Positions 23,930 through 31,648 of a stretch of 34,692 bases of DNA are shown in pieces. The stretch comes from Citrobacter youngae (GTDB lineage Bacteria; Pseudomonadota; Gammaproteobacteria; Enterobacterales; Enterobacteriaceae): assembly GCF_003818115.1 (NCBI RefSeq), contig NZ_RPOI01000009.1:1-34692 (forward strand), read 5' to 3'. The position numbers and the translations under genes were made by a program. Each line of letters starts with the position of its first letter. Position 1 is the first letter of the stretch. The notes beneath the pieces were generated by a model that was not told the DNA's origin, did no database searches, and worked only from the letters and a program-made list of their open reading frames with translations.

Positions 23930-24336
23930 TGGATCTGGTTTTTCTGTCGACTGAGGAAGTGCAGCGTATCCATGCCGAAACACTTCCGCAGAGTGGAACT
24001 GCGAATACTGGTCTGCTTGACGGCGCACTGAACCGTGTCCAGACCCTGCACTATTACGAAGGTATTGATGATATTTATGCACTCGCTGCCATGTATCTGA
24101 TCGGTATCGCAAAGGCCCACGCATTCCATGATGGCAACAAACGCACGGCCTTTCAGGCCGCATCTATATTTTTGATGATGAATGGCTCTGAACTTTCCAG
24201 CTCACTTTTGCTGGTCAAATTAACGGTATTTGCTGCGATGGGCGCAGCCAGTCTGGAAGAAACAACCTTCGCCCTTAAATTGCTTTCTGATTATGGGAAT
24301 GAGTTAATAAATGACTATGAAGAAGACTATCTTTAA
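23929..24336 (+). CDS. doc: Doc-type toxin (Fic fold)
   Basis: A 135-residue Doc family toxin. The Fic/Doc active-site motif appears as HAFHDGNKR at 64-72 (P1 Doc has HIFNDANKR). P1 Doc phosphorylates EF-Tu and blocks translation. The start overlaps the antitoxin stop by one base. It sits between the cos region and the early operon, where P2 has its own accessory genes (old, tin), so a role in prophage stability or phage exclusion fits. Confidence 0.9.
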   Translation: MDLVFLSTEEVQRIHAETLPQSGTANTGLLDGALNRVQTLHYYEGIDDIYALAAMYLIGIAKAHAFHDGNKRTAFQAASIFLMMNGSELSSSLLLVKLTVFAAMGAASLEETTFALKLLSDYGNELINDYEEDYL

Positions 24337-24396
24337 CAGTGAAAAATATATGGCAAAGCGCGATGAATTTGACGGATTTTAAGTCACAGTTCACCT

Positions 24397-24424
24397 AAAA
24401 AGCCGCCAGCCAGGCGGCTTTTTA
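24397..24424. terminator. Bidirectional terminator between doc and the early operon end
   Basis: A-run, GCCGCC, loop AGCCA, GGCGGC, T-run: a strong symmetric intrinsic terminator. It serves the rightward doc transcript and the leftward early transcript, whose last gene ends at 24425. Confidence 0.9.
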
Positions 24425-25120
24425 CTACCCTGCATCTACCTCGTTAAGCGCCACCATGATTGCCAGCCTTTCGGCAGGTGGTAACGCAGCAAATTTTTCC
24501 TTCCAGCGCTTCGCCTTCCGCTTAATCCTGTATCTGTCGTTGTAGTCTTTCCCGGCGAACGTATGAGAGTATGCGCGCCCCTCCGGATAATTCATCCAGA
24601 TTTTCTCTGTTCGTACACCTCCGCGTGTCATAGCCTGAAACTCTTTGCTGCGCCAGCCCACTAACGTTTCGTTATAAAGCTGCGACGGATAGCCAGAAAG
24701 GATCACGCTGACGTTCTCCGGCAGGCTCATGAGGCAGGCTAACAGACGCTCATGATCGGCAACGGTATATTCATAACGGTAGCGGGCGCGGCTGGTGCGC
24801 GTTATTGGCAGATATGGAGGATCGGAATAAACCAGCACGCGGCCATGTTGAGTAAAGTCTTCTCTTTCCAGAAAACCTACCGCATCACCGTGATATAGAT
24901 TCCACCGAGGCGGCGTTTTCCCCATCTTTGACCAGCGTTCCCGCGTTAATTTAAAAGAATTTTCATCCACATCAATTCCAATCGTCCTGGCTGCAAGCGG
25001 CTTGAAAAACATCACCGCACCGCTGCCTAGATGCGTTTCAATGTACGTATCATGCGGGGGCATTTCGGCGATGATTTTTTGATAAACACCGCTTGCCGCC
25101 TTACTTCCCAGATAGCTCAT
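24425..25120 (-). CDS. DNA adenine methylase, Dam (D12) class
   Basis: A 231-residue N6-adenine methyltransferase. DPPY at 100-103 is the catalytic motif IV. ETHLGSGAV at 28-36 is the SAM-binding motif, with His in place of the usual Phe. YLGSK at 3-7 replaces the WAGGK of long Dam enzymes. ATG 25120 has GGGAGG upstream; the frame is open to 25162. It is the last gene of the early operon and is smaller than the second Dam-type gene at 29848. Phage Dam-type enzymes protect phage DNA or alter regulation; the target sequence is not deducible. Confidence 0.88.
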   Translation of the reverse strand: MSYLGSKAASGVYQKIIAEMPPHDTYIETHLGSGAVMFFKPLAARTIGIDVDENSFKLTRERWSKMGKTPPRWNLYHGDAVGFLEREDFTQHGRVLVYSDPPYLPITRTSRARYRYEYTVADHERLLACLMSLPENVSVILSGYPSQLYNETLVGWRSKEFQAMTRGGVRTEKIWMNYPEGRAYSHTFAGKDYNDRYRIKRKAKRWKEKFAALPPAERLAIMVALNEVDAG

Positions 25121-25147
25121 TGCCTTATTACCTCCCAAAAAACTAAC

Positions 25148-25202
25148 CTGCAGCACCACCAAAAATGACGTTGCTCGATAAAATGGCCAGCACGGTCAAA
25201 AG
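25148..25202. repeat. Flipped-module repeat, copy 2 (upstream of dam-like gene)
   Basis: CTGCAG...AAATGACGTTGCTCGATA (25148-25180) followed by AAATGGCCAGCA (to 25202). The 33-bp first part occurs inverted at 8881-8913, while the second part occurs in the same orientation at 8914-8936. It lies in the 103-bp gap between the MazG-like gene and the small Dam-type gene. Confidence 0.8.
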
Positions 25203-25223
25203 CGACTATGCCCCGACAAACAG

Positions 25224-25745
25224 CTACAGTTTTCTCCCCTTAACAACCTCACTCCCATAGGTCCACTTTCCGTCTGGAGAAATCATTGCCCCTGCTGAAC
25301 TCCCCGTCTCCGGATCCCGGTATAGCGCAAGGCCAACCGGGTGAAGCACTTCGGTATTAATGCGAACAATCAGACCCAGCTCCGATAACTGATTCCAGTC
25401 CAGCCACTCACAATCACCAACTTTTTCGCGGCCTGCCGGGATGGCTGGCAACGCCAGCATCTGCTGCGCGCCTTCGGATTCCTGTACCGGCGCACAATGG
25501 CGATCGTAAAATTCGATAATCTGAAGTGCGACGGCAGCGATCTGCACCATCTCTTCGCGCGCCGTTCCTGATTTATGACCCCCAAATTCGTCATGCAAAA
25601 TTGCCTGGCTAAACTCGCCCACCTCTTCGCTGAGGATGGTTTGCCAGACGAACGGATGTTGATCGCGGTCTGCTCCCCACTTCTCATCCTGCCGGTTCAT
25701 TTCTGCGATGACTGACCCAATAGCTTTAGTGCTTAAATGCTTCAT
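25224..25745 (-). CDS. MazG-like pyrophosphohydrolase with extra C-terminal domain
   Basis: A 173-residue protein. Residues 1-85 form an all-alpha MazG-like/NTP pyrophosphohydrolase domain with the metal-binding pattern EEVGEFSQA (about 40-48) and EEMVQ (64-68). The C-terminal part (about 105-173), with LGLIVRINTEVLHPVGLAL and SPDGKWTYGS, is a small domain I recognise from many phage proteins of unknown role. Such fusions are frequent in enterobacterial phages. A role in cleaning nucleotide pools or alarmones is plausible. It lies 2 bp after the gpA stop in the early operon. Confidence 0.8.
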   Translation of the reverse strand: MKHLSTKAIGSVIAEMNRQDEKWGADRDQHPFVWQTILSEEVGEFSQAILHDEFGGHKSGTAREEMVQIAAVALQIIEFYDRHCAPVQESEGAQQMLALPAIPAGREKVGDCEWLDWNQLSELGLIVRINTEVLHPVGLALYRDPETGSSAGAMISPDGKWTYGSEVVKGRKL

Positions 25746-25747
25746 GT

Positions 25748-28387
25748 TTACCTCTCGTTTTTTCGCTTAACAGCCTTTTTCCAGCGCGTGACCAGGTCAC
25801 ACACCGCCACATATTCGGAAGTTGGTTTATCTTTCCCGCCTGCGTGCCATGCCTTCACTTCACGTAACCGGCCCCCCTCCGCCGCGAGCATTCCACCGCC
25901 GTGGCGAACGCGGGCACCACCGGCGATTGATCGCACAACGTCATCACTGACGAAAATCCGGCAACTACGCAGCTGCGCGCCAATACTGTCGATCACTTCT
26001 TCGGGGATACCATGCATCTGCGAGACTTCTTTTTGCTGCGCCTGGCGCAATGCGGCACTGGCCTTTTTCTTCTGGTATTCCGCTACTGCTGCGGCGTAGT
26101 TGTCTGCCCGCGTCTCTGCCTCGCTCCGCAGTTGCTCGCGCCAGCGTCTATCAGCCTCTTCCGGCGTCAGGCTCATGTCTTTAGCGGCGACCACTTTTGG
26201 TCCCCACGTCAACGCAGTTTCATCACCAACAGACGTGCGCAGGCCGCGCGCGGTACGTTCGAAGGACTGATCTGAACTTTCGCGACCAGCATTTTTCAGC
26301 CTGCTGGTGATTTCCTGCCGTTGCTGGCGTGAATATCGGCGCAAATCTTCGATATTCAGCGGAAGTTCTGTCTCTGAACTTTCCGGCGTGAGGCTACCGG
26401 CAGACACCACCGTTTCTGACGGTGCGGTACCAGCTGACACCGTCCGTTTTAACGGTGGTTTTTCGTCCGTTCCGGAGCGCGCCGTACAGTTATTGACAGA
26501 ACTCCGAGGGGCCGCTGCGCGGCCTTCTAAGGTCAAAATCTCGACCGGCGACGGCTTACGCTTCGGCACAATCTTGTAATCGGTGGTGCGGGTGAAAATG
26601 ACGGATTCGCTTCCCGTATAAGGGCAATAAACGCCAGTAATTTTGGCGACCGTGTCACCATAATCATTGCCGTTTTCGGTGAATTCATAGTTAAGCCGAA
26701 CGCGCAGGCAATCGCGCGCGACAAATGGCCCCCCCTGAGCGTTGGTATATCCCGGCCAGTCTGGCGCATCGGCTGCGGCGCGTGCAGCTTCCAGCTCAGG
26801 ATGCAATACCAACTCACGGTCACCTAACCGGCGCAGCTCCCGCCAGGTGGTCACCGGCGCGCCGCCAATCTGCTGAAACTGGCGGATGTTCCAGCGTGAA
26901 GCCCAGGCGCGTACACGCTTTGCCATCTCCCTGACCGGCTGGCCTGACTCAAGATCCACTTCACCATCCATGCCGTAGCCATCGATGTTTTTCGAGATGT
27001 ATTTCGCGATATAGCCTGTTGCAGATCCAAATTGCTCGTCCATTGCCGTAACGGTAAAACGGTGCTCTGAAGCACCTTTCTCGTGACCGTCCTCTTTCAT
27101 GGCGTGTTTGCGGAAAATGGCTGTTGCATACTCTACTTCCTCAGGACGGAGGAAGAGCAACAGATGCCAATGAGGGGTTCCATCGTGGTGAGGCTCTGCA
27201 ACACGAAAACCAAACGTGCGAATACCTTCGCGACTCCATTTGGCTCTGACGCGCGCCCAGACTTTGCAAAGGTATTTTTGCGTCTGACGCGGGCTGGCGT
27301 GCTGGTACTTATCGTTTCGTCTGCCTGACTGGACGTGCGTTGAGTGGTAACGCGACGGCGCTGTCAGCGTGTAGAACATGCCAACCAGCCCCATTTCATT
27401 CGCCATATCCTCAAACCCGCGCATGCGCACCATCAGCTCATGCCGCGCGATCTTCGGGTTGGAAACGCTACCCATCACCTTATCCAGTAATGAGCTGCGC
27501 TCGCCGGTGTCCTGGTCTTCCAGCTCCATCGCCTGAAGGAATTCGAAGTTCGCTTTTTTCTGCGCCACCCATTCTCTGAAGCAGGGATCAGAGCAATATG
27601 GTGAAGCCACTTTGCTGACGTAGCCGGTCGCGATCATTAGATGTTCGCGCCAGCAGTCATGGATGCGGCGGATTTTGTTAAGCCACCATTTTTCGGAATG
27701 AAGTCTGCCAGCGGCACGCAGCGCCTCGTCGGCGTCCAGCTCTTCATCGCAATAACGCGCCCATCCGGGGATCGCGATATTGAGCGTCGCCGCTTTGCTC
27801 GCTATAGCCCCATACGCGTAAATCGACGAAAACTCGAGATCGGATGTTTGCTCATACTGAAAATCAAACTCGCGCATAAACTCGCTTTTCATCAGGTTCG
27901 CAAGCTTATACGCCAGTCTTTTCAGGCGTTTTTTGTCTGCCCATGGCAACAGGTGGAAGTCATCGCGCAGTGGGAGAAGGATCGCAGGGAGTGTACTTTG
28001 TGGAAGGTATTGCGCATTAACCGCATCAACACGGCGTAACACATGGCGCTCAAACGTACCAAACAGCCAGCGCACGACATCTTTTGGCTTGCTGCGGTCT
28101 AGGTTTTCAAGGTGCTGCGAAAAGCGCTTACGGATAAACCTCGGGAGCGTTTGCACCCGGCGGCGGAGATAGTTTACACGGCCTTTACGGTTATATGCCT
28201 CTCGCGCTTCACCCTCGCGCGGGCGCATTGGAGCACGATAAACAGCATCAACCAGGTCACCATAAGCGAGCGCCCTGCGCTCGCCTTTCGGTGTCAGATA
28301 CTCAAAGGCTGCACTTTCGGTTTCATGGGGGTTGATGGCCTGCCGCTTAGCATTCCACTCCCAGGCTACAGCGGAGGAGTCAGGCAT
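25748..28387 (-). CDS. A: Rolling-circle replication initiator gpA
   Basis: An 879-residue HUH endonuclease that nicks the phage origin to start rolling-circle replication. The HUH motif is HWH at 406-408 (PHHDGTPHWHLLLFLRP). The two catalytic tyrosines are Y459 and Y463 in GYIAKYISKNIDGYG, as in P2 A. The P2 origin is inside the A gene, so the origin is probably in this coding sequence; its nick site was not located. It is longer than P2 A (761 aa), with a variable middle (about 600-740) and a C-terminal helix-rich part. The start overlaps the Dcm-type gene by 8 bp. Confidence 0.94.
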   Translation of the reverse strand: MPDSSAVAWEWNAKRQAINPHETESAAFEYLTPKGERRALAYGDLVDAVYRAPMRPREGEAREAYNRKGRVNYLRRRVQTLPRFIRKRFSQHLENLDRSKPKDVVRWLFGTFERHVLRRVDAVNAQYLPQSTLPAILLPLRDDFHLLPWADKKRLKRLAYKLANLMKSEFMREFDFQYEQTSDLEFSSIYAYGAIASKAATLNIAIPGWARYCDEELDADEALRAAGRLHSEKWWLNKIRRIHDCWREHLMIATGYVSKVASPYCSDPCFREWVAQKKANFEFLQAMELEDQDTGERSSLLDKVMGSVSNPKIARHELMVRMRGFEDMANEMGLVGMFYTLTAPSRYHSTHVQSGRRNDKYQHASPRQTQKYLCKVWARVRAKWSREGIRTFGFRVAEPHHDGTPHWHLLLFLRPEEVEYATAIFRKHAMKEDGHEKGASEHRFTVTAMDEQFGSATGYIAKYISKNIDGYGMDGEVDLESGQPVREMAKRVRAWASRWNIRQFQQIGGAPVTTWRELRRLGDRELVLHPELEAARAAADAPDWPGYTNAQGGPFVARDCLRVRLNYEFTENGNDYGDTVAKITGVYCPYTGSESVIFTRTTDYKIVPKRKPSPVEILTLEGRAAAPRSSVNNCTARSGTDEKPPLKRTVSAGTAPSETVVSAGSLTPESSETELPLNIEDLRRYSRQQRQEITSRLKNAGRESSDQSFERTARGLRTSVGDETALTWGPKVVAAKDMSLTPEEADRRWREQLRSEAETRADNYAAAVAEYQKKKASAALRQAQQKEVSQMHGIPEEVIDSIGAQLRSCRIFVSDDVVRSIAGGARVRHGGGMLAAEGGRLREVKAWHAGGKDKPTSEYVAVCDLVTRWKKAVKRKNER

Positions 28388-29396
28388 AATCCACAGCCGC
28401 CATATAAGCCTTTATGAACGCTGTCGCCGCTTCAATATTGATGGCGTTTCCATAGGCGCGCAGTCTTCCCACTCTGCCGGGAACCCCATTAGCCAGCGGG
28501 AATGATCCGGGTCTAACTGGCCGCCACTTTCCATCTCTGCCGCACAGCCAATCAGCATCTCGCCAGAAGCCGTTAACCGGGCCGGTCTGCACAGTGCCGC
28601 CACATCCTGCAACCGCTTCTGAATTTTTGTTCCATTGTCGCGATATGCCCTCATAGCTTCCTGTGGACACGGTGAACGGTCGTTGCTCGTTGTTGGCGTA
28701 GGCCAGCCCGCAAGTTGCGCCGTCACATCCAGTCGATCCGTTGACAGCTTCCCGTTTCGAATCCTGCCACCCTGATAGCCGCCCTTCCCGTCCGTGGCTG
28801 TCGGGGTTGGCCAGCCAGACAATGCGGCTACTGTTTGTAAATTCGGTGATCCCTGGCGACCGGCGTTCGATGGATGTTTCCATGCGTTCGCCGTCGGCGT
28901 CGGCCACCCAGTAAGCACGATCGCGCCAGTGCGGCGCACCGACACTCGCAGACGGAAACGCAGTCGCCCCGAAGGCATAGCCCAGGGCTTCCACGTCAGC
29001 TTGTACAAGGTCGATCCAGTCATTTGCGTCAGCGCTGCCAGATTGCTCGCCAAAGACCACGACAGGGCGACGCTGGCCGACAAGCCAATGTGCGGAGGGC
29101 CATAGGTGCCGCTCGTCAGCAAACCCAAGCCCTTTACCTGCCGAGCTGAAAGGCTGGCAGGGGCATGATGCTGTCCATGCCGGGCGGCTGTCAGGCCATC
29201 CTGAGCGACGCAGCGCAAGCGACCATCCGCCGATCCCGGCGAAGAAATGGCATTGATTGAATCCGATGAGGTCATTGGGGGTTACATCCTCAATTGAGCG
29301 GGTATCAACGACGCCCGGCGCAATATGGCCGGCGTCGATAAGGTTGCGCAGCCATTTGGCTGCATAGGGATCGATTTCGTTGTAGTAAGCAACCAT
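28380..29396 (-). CDS. DNA cytosine-5 methyltransferase (Dcm-type)
   Basis: A 338-residue C5-methyltransferase. FAGIGG (52-57) is motif I and CPCQPFS (78-84) holds the catalytic Cys. Motif VI is GEQ (116-118) instead of ENV. RDRAYWVA (158-165) is motif VIII and GNAIN (316-320) is motif X. The region between about 167 and 275 is repetitive and variable (LANPDS, LAYANN) and would hold the target-recognition part. ATG 29396 after AGGTGG is preferred; GTG 29405 is also possible. A second frame is open across most of the gene. The GEQ variant is common in phage relatives as I remember them, so activity is uncertain but plausible. Confidence 0.88.
   Translation of the reverse strand: MVAYYNEIDPYAAKWLRNLIDAGHIAPGVVDTRSIEDVTPNDLIGFNQCHFFAGIGGWSLALRRSGWPDSRPAWTASCPCQPFSSAGKGLGFADERHLWPSAHWLVGQRRPVVVFGEQSGSADANDWIDLVQADVEALGYAFGATAFPSASVGAPHWRDRAYWVADADGERMETSIERRSPGITEFTNSSRIVWLANPDSHGREGRLSGWQDSKREAVNGSTGCDGATCGLAYANNEQRPFTVSTGSYEGISRQWNKNSEAVAGCGGTVQTGPVNGFWRDADWLCGRDGKWRPVRPGSFPLANGVPGRVGRLRAYGNAINIEAATAFIKAYMAAVDYA
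28412..29275 (-). CDS. Overlapping 287-codon frame inside the Dcm-type gene (GWPTPT protein)
   Basis: A long same-strand frame inside the methylase gene. It reads 'PASLSARQVKGLGLLTSGTYGPP' (near residue 38), 'GSTLYKLTWK' (87-96), three GWPTPT repeats (residues 123-128, 154-159 and 190-195) and 'GGQLDPDHSRWLMGFPAEWEDCAP' (251-274). I recall proteins with exactly these features annotated as phage hypotheticals, so this may be a genuine second protein. No strong Shine-Dalgarno precedes ATG 29275. The alternative is that the frame stays open only as a by-product of the methylase codons. Confidence 0.45.
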   Translation of the reverse strand: MTSSDSINAISSPGSADGRLRCVAQDGLTAARHGQHHAPASLSARQVKGLGLLTSGTYGPPHIGLSASVALSWSLASNLAALTQMTGSTLYKLTWKPWAMPSGRLRFRLRVSVRRTGAIVLTGWPTPTANAWKHPSNAGRQGSPNLQTVAALSGWPTPTATDGKGGYQGGRIRNGKLSTDRLDVTAQLAGWPTPTTSNDRSPCPQEAMRAYRDNGTKIQKRLQDVAALCRPARLTASGEMLIGCAAEMESGGQLDPDHSRWLMGFPAEWEDCAPMETPSILKRRQRS

Positions 29397-29405
29397 GCAG
29401 ACCAC

Positions 29406-29579
29406 CTAAACAGTCACGATGTCGCCGGTCTTAACCTGACGAGCATCTTTTTCGGTATTGCAGATAACGGTTGTCTGGCTGTACCCACCCCAGCTCGACA
29501 CCTCTACTTCGACGATCCAGAAATCACGGTATGGACGAACGTCGAGTACGCGAGTCACTACTGCATCAACTGTGTTCAT
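29406..29579 (-). CDS. Small phage protein of unknown function (57 aa)
   Basis: A 57-residue ORF, MNTVDAVVTRVLDVRPYRDF continuing to 'WIVEVEVSSWGGYSQTTV' and ending GDIVTV. It starts in an ATGA overlap with the upstream ORF stop and ends 9 bp before the Dcm start. I recall similar small proteins in Salmonella and E. coli phages (TVDAVVTRVL start and SWG..S.TTV core), with no known function. It is predicted to be a small beta-rich protein. Confidence 0.75.
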   Translation of the reverse strand: MNTVDAVVTRVLDVRPYRDFWIVEVEVSSWGGYSQTTVICNTEKDARQVKTGDIVTV

Positions 29580-29848
29580 CGGGATGGAAACTCCTCTTTA
29601 AGTCTTTCGGAAGGGAGTTGCAGGCGTACAAGTCCGCCCCTCTTGATATGCTGGAAATCGTGGCCCATGCCGGATACGCATGACCTGGAGGCCGGTATAG
29701 CCGCATCAAGGATGAACGCCCTGAAATCAATCAGGGTGAAGGTGGGGTACTGCTGACTACCGGTTATGCGGTAAACCAGCGCCGTAACTGTGGTGCGATC
29801 CCCTGACTCATCGGCGGGATCTACTGCTAACCAGACTGGCTCATTCAT
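29576..29848 (-). CDS. Hypothetical early protein (90 aa)
   Basis: A 90-residue ORF starting MNEPVWLAVDPADESGDRTT. The start shares one base with the stop of the Dam-type gene (TGATG) and the end overlaps the next small ORF (ATGA). The N-terminal 'WLAVDPADESGDRTTVTALVYR' looks like a short nucleotide-binding or RNase-H-like strand pattern, but I do not recognise a family. The frame is open to 29959, but that part overlaps the methylase. Confidence 0.7.
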   Translation of the reverse strand: MNEPVWLAVDPADESGDRTTVTALVYRITGSQQYPTFTLIDFRAFILDAAIPASRSCVSGMGHDFQHIKRGGLVRLQLPSERLKEEFPSR

Positions 29849-30801
29849 CAGAATCCCTCCGATCCGTCGAATGCACCCGCCGCCGCCATTGCGCCGTAAG
29901 TCGCATTCCCCATTACCGGTCCACAATCCGGGCAGAAACCACCGCCAGCACTGCCGCAACCATCACACACGAGAAGAACGCCAATAACTTCGCCAGCCAT
30001 ATCGCGGCTTTTGGCGCTCACAGAGCGGCGGACACTCAGGGAGTGAAGGTTGAAGGCGGAATAAATTTCGCGAGTTTCAGGCGTGTCGCTGTTGGATATC
30101 ACCGCGCGATGACCATACTGGTGATTAACATTGAGCAGGGCTGCAACCAGGGCGCGATGATCATCCAGGGTAAACGGCTTGCCGTAGGTGGTGAAACTGG
30201 CTGTTTTGCTGGCCGGTATGTATGGGGGGTCGCAATAAATAACTGCGTCATGCGCCAGCCGCATAGTGCCAGGGATTGAATCGCGAAAGTCGCCATGATA
30301 GAAAAGCGCTTTCGTGTCATTGGCCTTTTCAGCAAACAAACGCATTTCATTTTCAGGGAAGTAAGGCGCGGCATATTTTCCAAAGGGCGAGTTAAATTCC
30401 CCCTTCAGATTTTCGCGATAAAGACCGTTGTACGTATGGCGATTCAGGTACAAAAAATACGCAGCATGAAGCAACGCAGCATCCGGATCTAAGTCCGCTT
30501 TTTGGGTCAGAGAATTGAATTCAGCTCGCCGTTTATAAAATTCCTCGGCATTATTCCCGCCGCTAAATATCCAGCGACAGGCAGAAATTGTGTCCTCTGG
30601 TCGGCCTGTTAGTTGACGGAAGAAGTTGATCAGATTCAGATTGCTATCGCAAAGCACATAGTGACGGTATTCCGTATTCATAAATACGGTTCCGCTACCA
30701 ACGAATGGCTCAATCAGACAATCAGCTTTTGGCAAATGCTCCAGCAGTTGCGGCATAACGCGAGCTTTTCCACCCGCCCATTTCAGAGGTGAATTAATCA
30801 T
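29848..30801 (-). CDS. Dam-type adenine methylase with C-terminal zinc ribbon
   Basis: A 317-residue N6-adenine methyltransferase. WAGGK at 8-12, EPFVGSGTV at 31-39 and catalytic DPPY at 191-194 are all intact, as in E. coli Dam. Unusually, the C-terminus carries C279-x2-C282-x7-C290-x2-C293 (CDGCGSAGGGFCPDCG), a zinc ribbon absent from E. coli Dam, followed by a short Gly/Ala tail. ATG 30801 after GAGGTTG is the family start; the frame is open to 31065. It probably methylates phage DNA at GATC or a similar site. The zinc ribbon might help DNA or protein binding. Confidence 0.9.
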   Translation of the reverse strand: MINSPLKWAGGKARVMPQLLEHLPKADCLIEPFVGSGTVFMNTEYRHYVLCDSNLNLINFFRQLTGRPEDTISACRWIFSGGNNAEEFYKRRAEFNSLTQKADLDPDAALLHAAYFLYLNRHTYNGLYRENLKGEFNSPFGKYAAPYFPENEMRLFAEKANDTKALFYHGDFRDSIPGTMRLAHDAVIYCDPPYIPASKTASFTTYGKPFTLDDHRALVAALLNVNHQYGHRAVISNSDTPETREIYSAFNLHSLSVRRSVSAKSRDMAGEVIGVLLVCDGCGSAGGGFCPDCGPVMGNATYGAMAAAGAFDGSEGF

Positions 30802-30809
30802 TTTCAACC

Positions 30810-31358
30810 TCACAACGATTCGAGGTGTGGGGAAGTCAGGCGCTGCCAGATCTCGCAAACCTGCTCGGCGCGATAAACAGCATCTGTCAGCATATAAGTC
30901 GCTGTAGAACGGCGCGGATGCGGGACATACCCGGTAACGCCAGCGATATGGATCAATGTTGATAGGTAACGAATGTCGAAAGACGGTAATGATGGACCAA
31001 GACCATGGCGGGAAAGAGCATACGCGAGCGTAGCAACGTCTGCTGAGTCTCCGGCTGACCAGCAAATGAGTTTTTCGTGTTTTGAGGCATTGTCTTTGAT
31101 AAAACGACAGACGCCACTGACAGCATCAATCTCTCGACAGGTAGCATTGATAACCTCAGCACGTTGTTCGGCATCCCCCTTCATGAGCTGTAAAACCGTT
31201 TCAGGGTAAATACCGCCCACGGTTCTGATATCAATTGCACGGTAATATTGCGGGCCAATCTTCCCCGTTGATGGTTCGAAAAAAACGCACTCAATAGCGA
31301 ACACTGGAGAATCAGGGGATTTCCCCAATACGCGAATATCTAACATGATGTTGTTCAT
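30810..31358 (-). CDS. Degenerate DEDD exonuclease-like protein
   Basis: A 182-residue protein with the layout of phage 3'-5' exonuclease VIII-like / RNase T-fold proteins: MNNIMLDIRVLG...PVFAIECVFFEPSTGKIGPQYYRAI at the start and YMLTDAVYRAEQVCEIWQ at the end. The usual first acidic motif (D-x-E) is D-I-R here, and the histidine expected before the last Asp is missing (RSTATYMLTD). It is therefore predicted to be catalytically inactive, perhaps a binding or inhibitory derivative. It overlaps the small upstream gene by 4 bp and sits 8 bp before the Dam-type gene. Confidence 0.72.
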   Translation of the reverse strand: MNNIMLDIRVLGKSPDSPVFAIECVFFEPSTGKIGPQYYRAIDIRTVGGIYPETVLQLMKGDAEQRAEVINATCREIDAVSGVCRFIKDNASKHEKLICWSAGDSADVATLAYALSRHGLGPSLPSFDIRYLSTLIHIAGVTGYVPHPRRSTATYMLTDAVYRAEQVCEIWQRLTSPHLESL

Positions 31359-31579
31359 AAGCTTTTATCCTCACTGATGATTAATTCGCGGTTGCTGATC
31401 CACCGCTCGACTGATAAATGAATTTCTTCCTGAGTGGCACTTTCCTTTTTCAGTTGGCTCATAAAAATACGCAGCAGACCAAGAAGGTGAGCACGTTCGC
31501 TTTTCCGTGCATTGGTGTTTATTTCCATAAAGTCCGGATCACTAATTCCGCTCTCCAGTTTTATTGACTTAACCGACAT
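31355..31579 (-). CDS. Small early protein, possibly DUF2732-like
   Basis: A 74-residue charged protein, MSVKSIKLESGISDPDFMEI at the N-terminus, predicted helical from about residue 25. AGGAGG lies 4-5 nt before ATG 31579. Size and location agree with the DUF2732 proteins of P2-like early operons, but the sequence match is not certain from memory. Its end overlaps the exonuclease-like gene (ATGA). Confidence 0.65.
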   Translation of the reverse strand: MSVKSIKLESGISDPDFMEINTNARKSERAHLLGLLRIFMSQLKKESATQEEIHLSVERWISNRELIISEDKSL

Positions 31580-31648
31580 GGCAACCTCCTGAAAAAGGCA
31601 AAATGAAGCCCGACATAATGAATGCCTTTAATTTTCAAACCTGATTAG

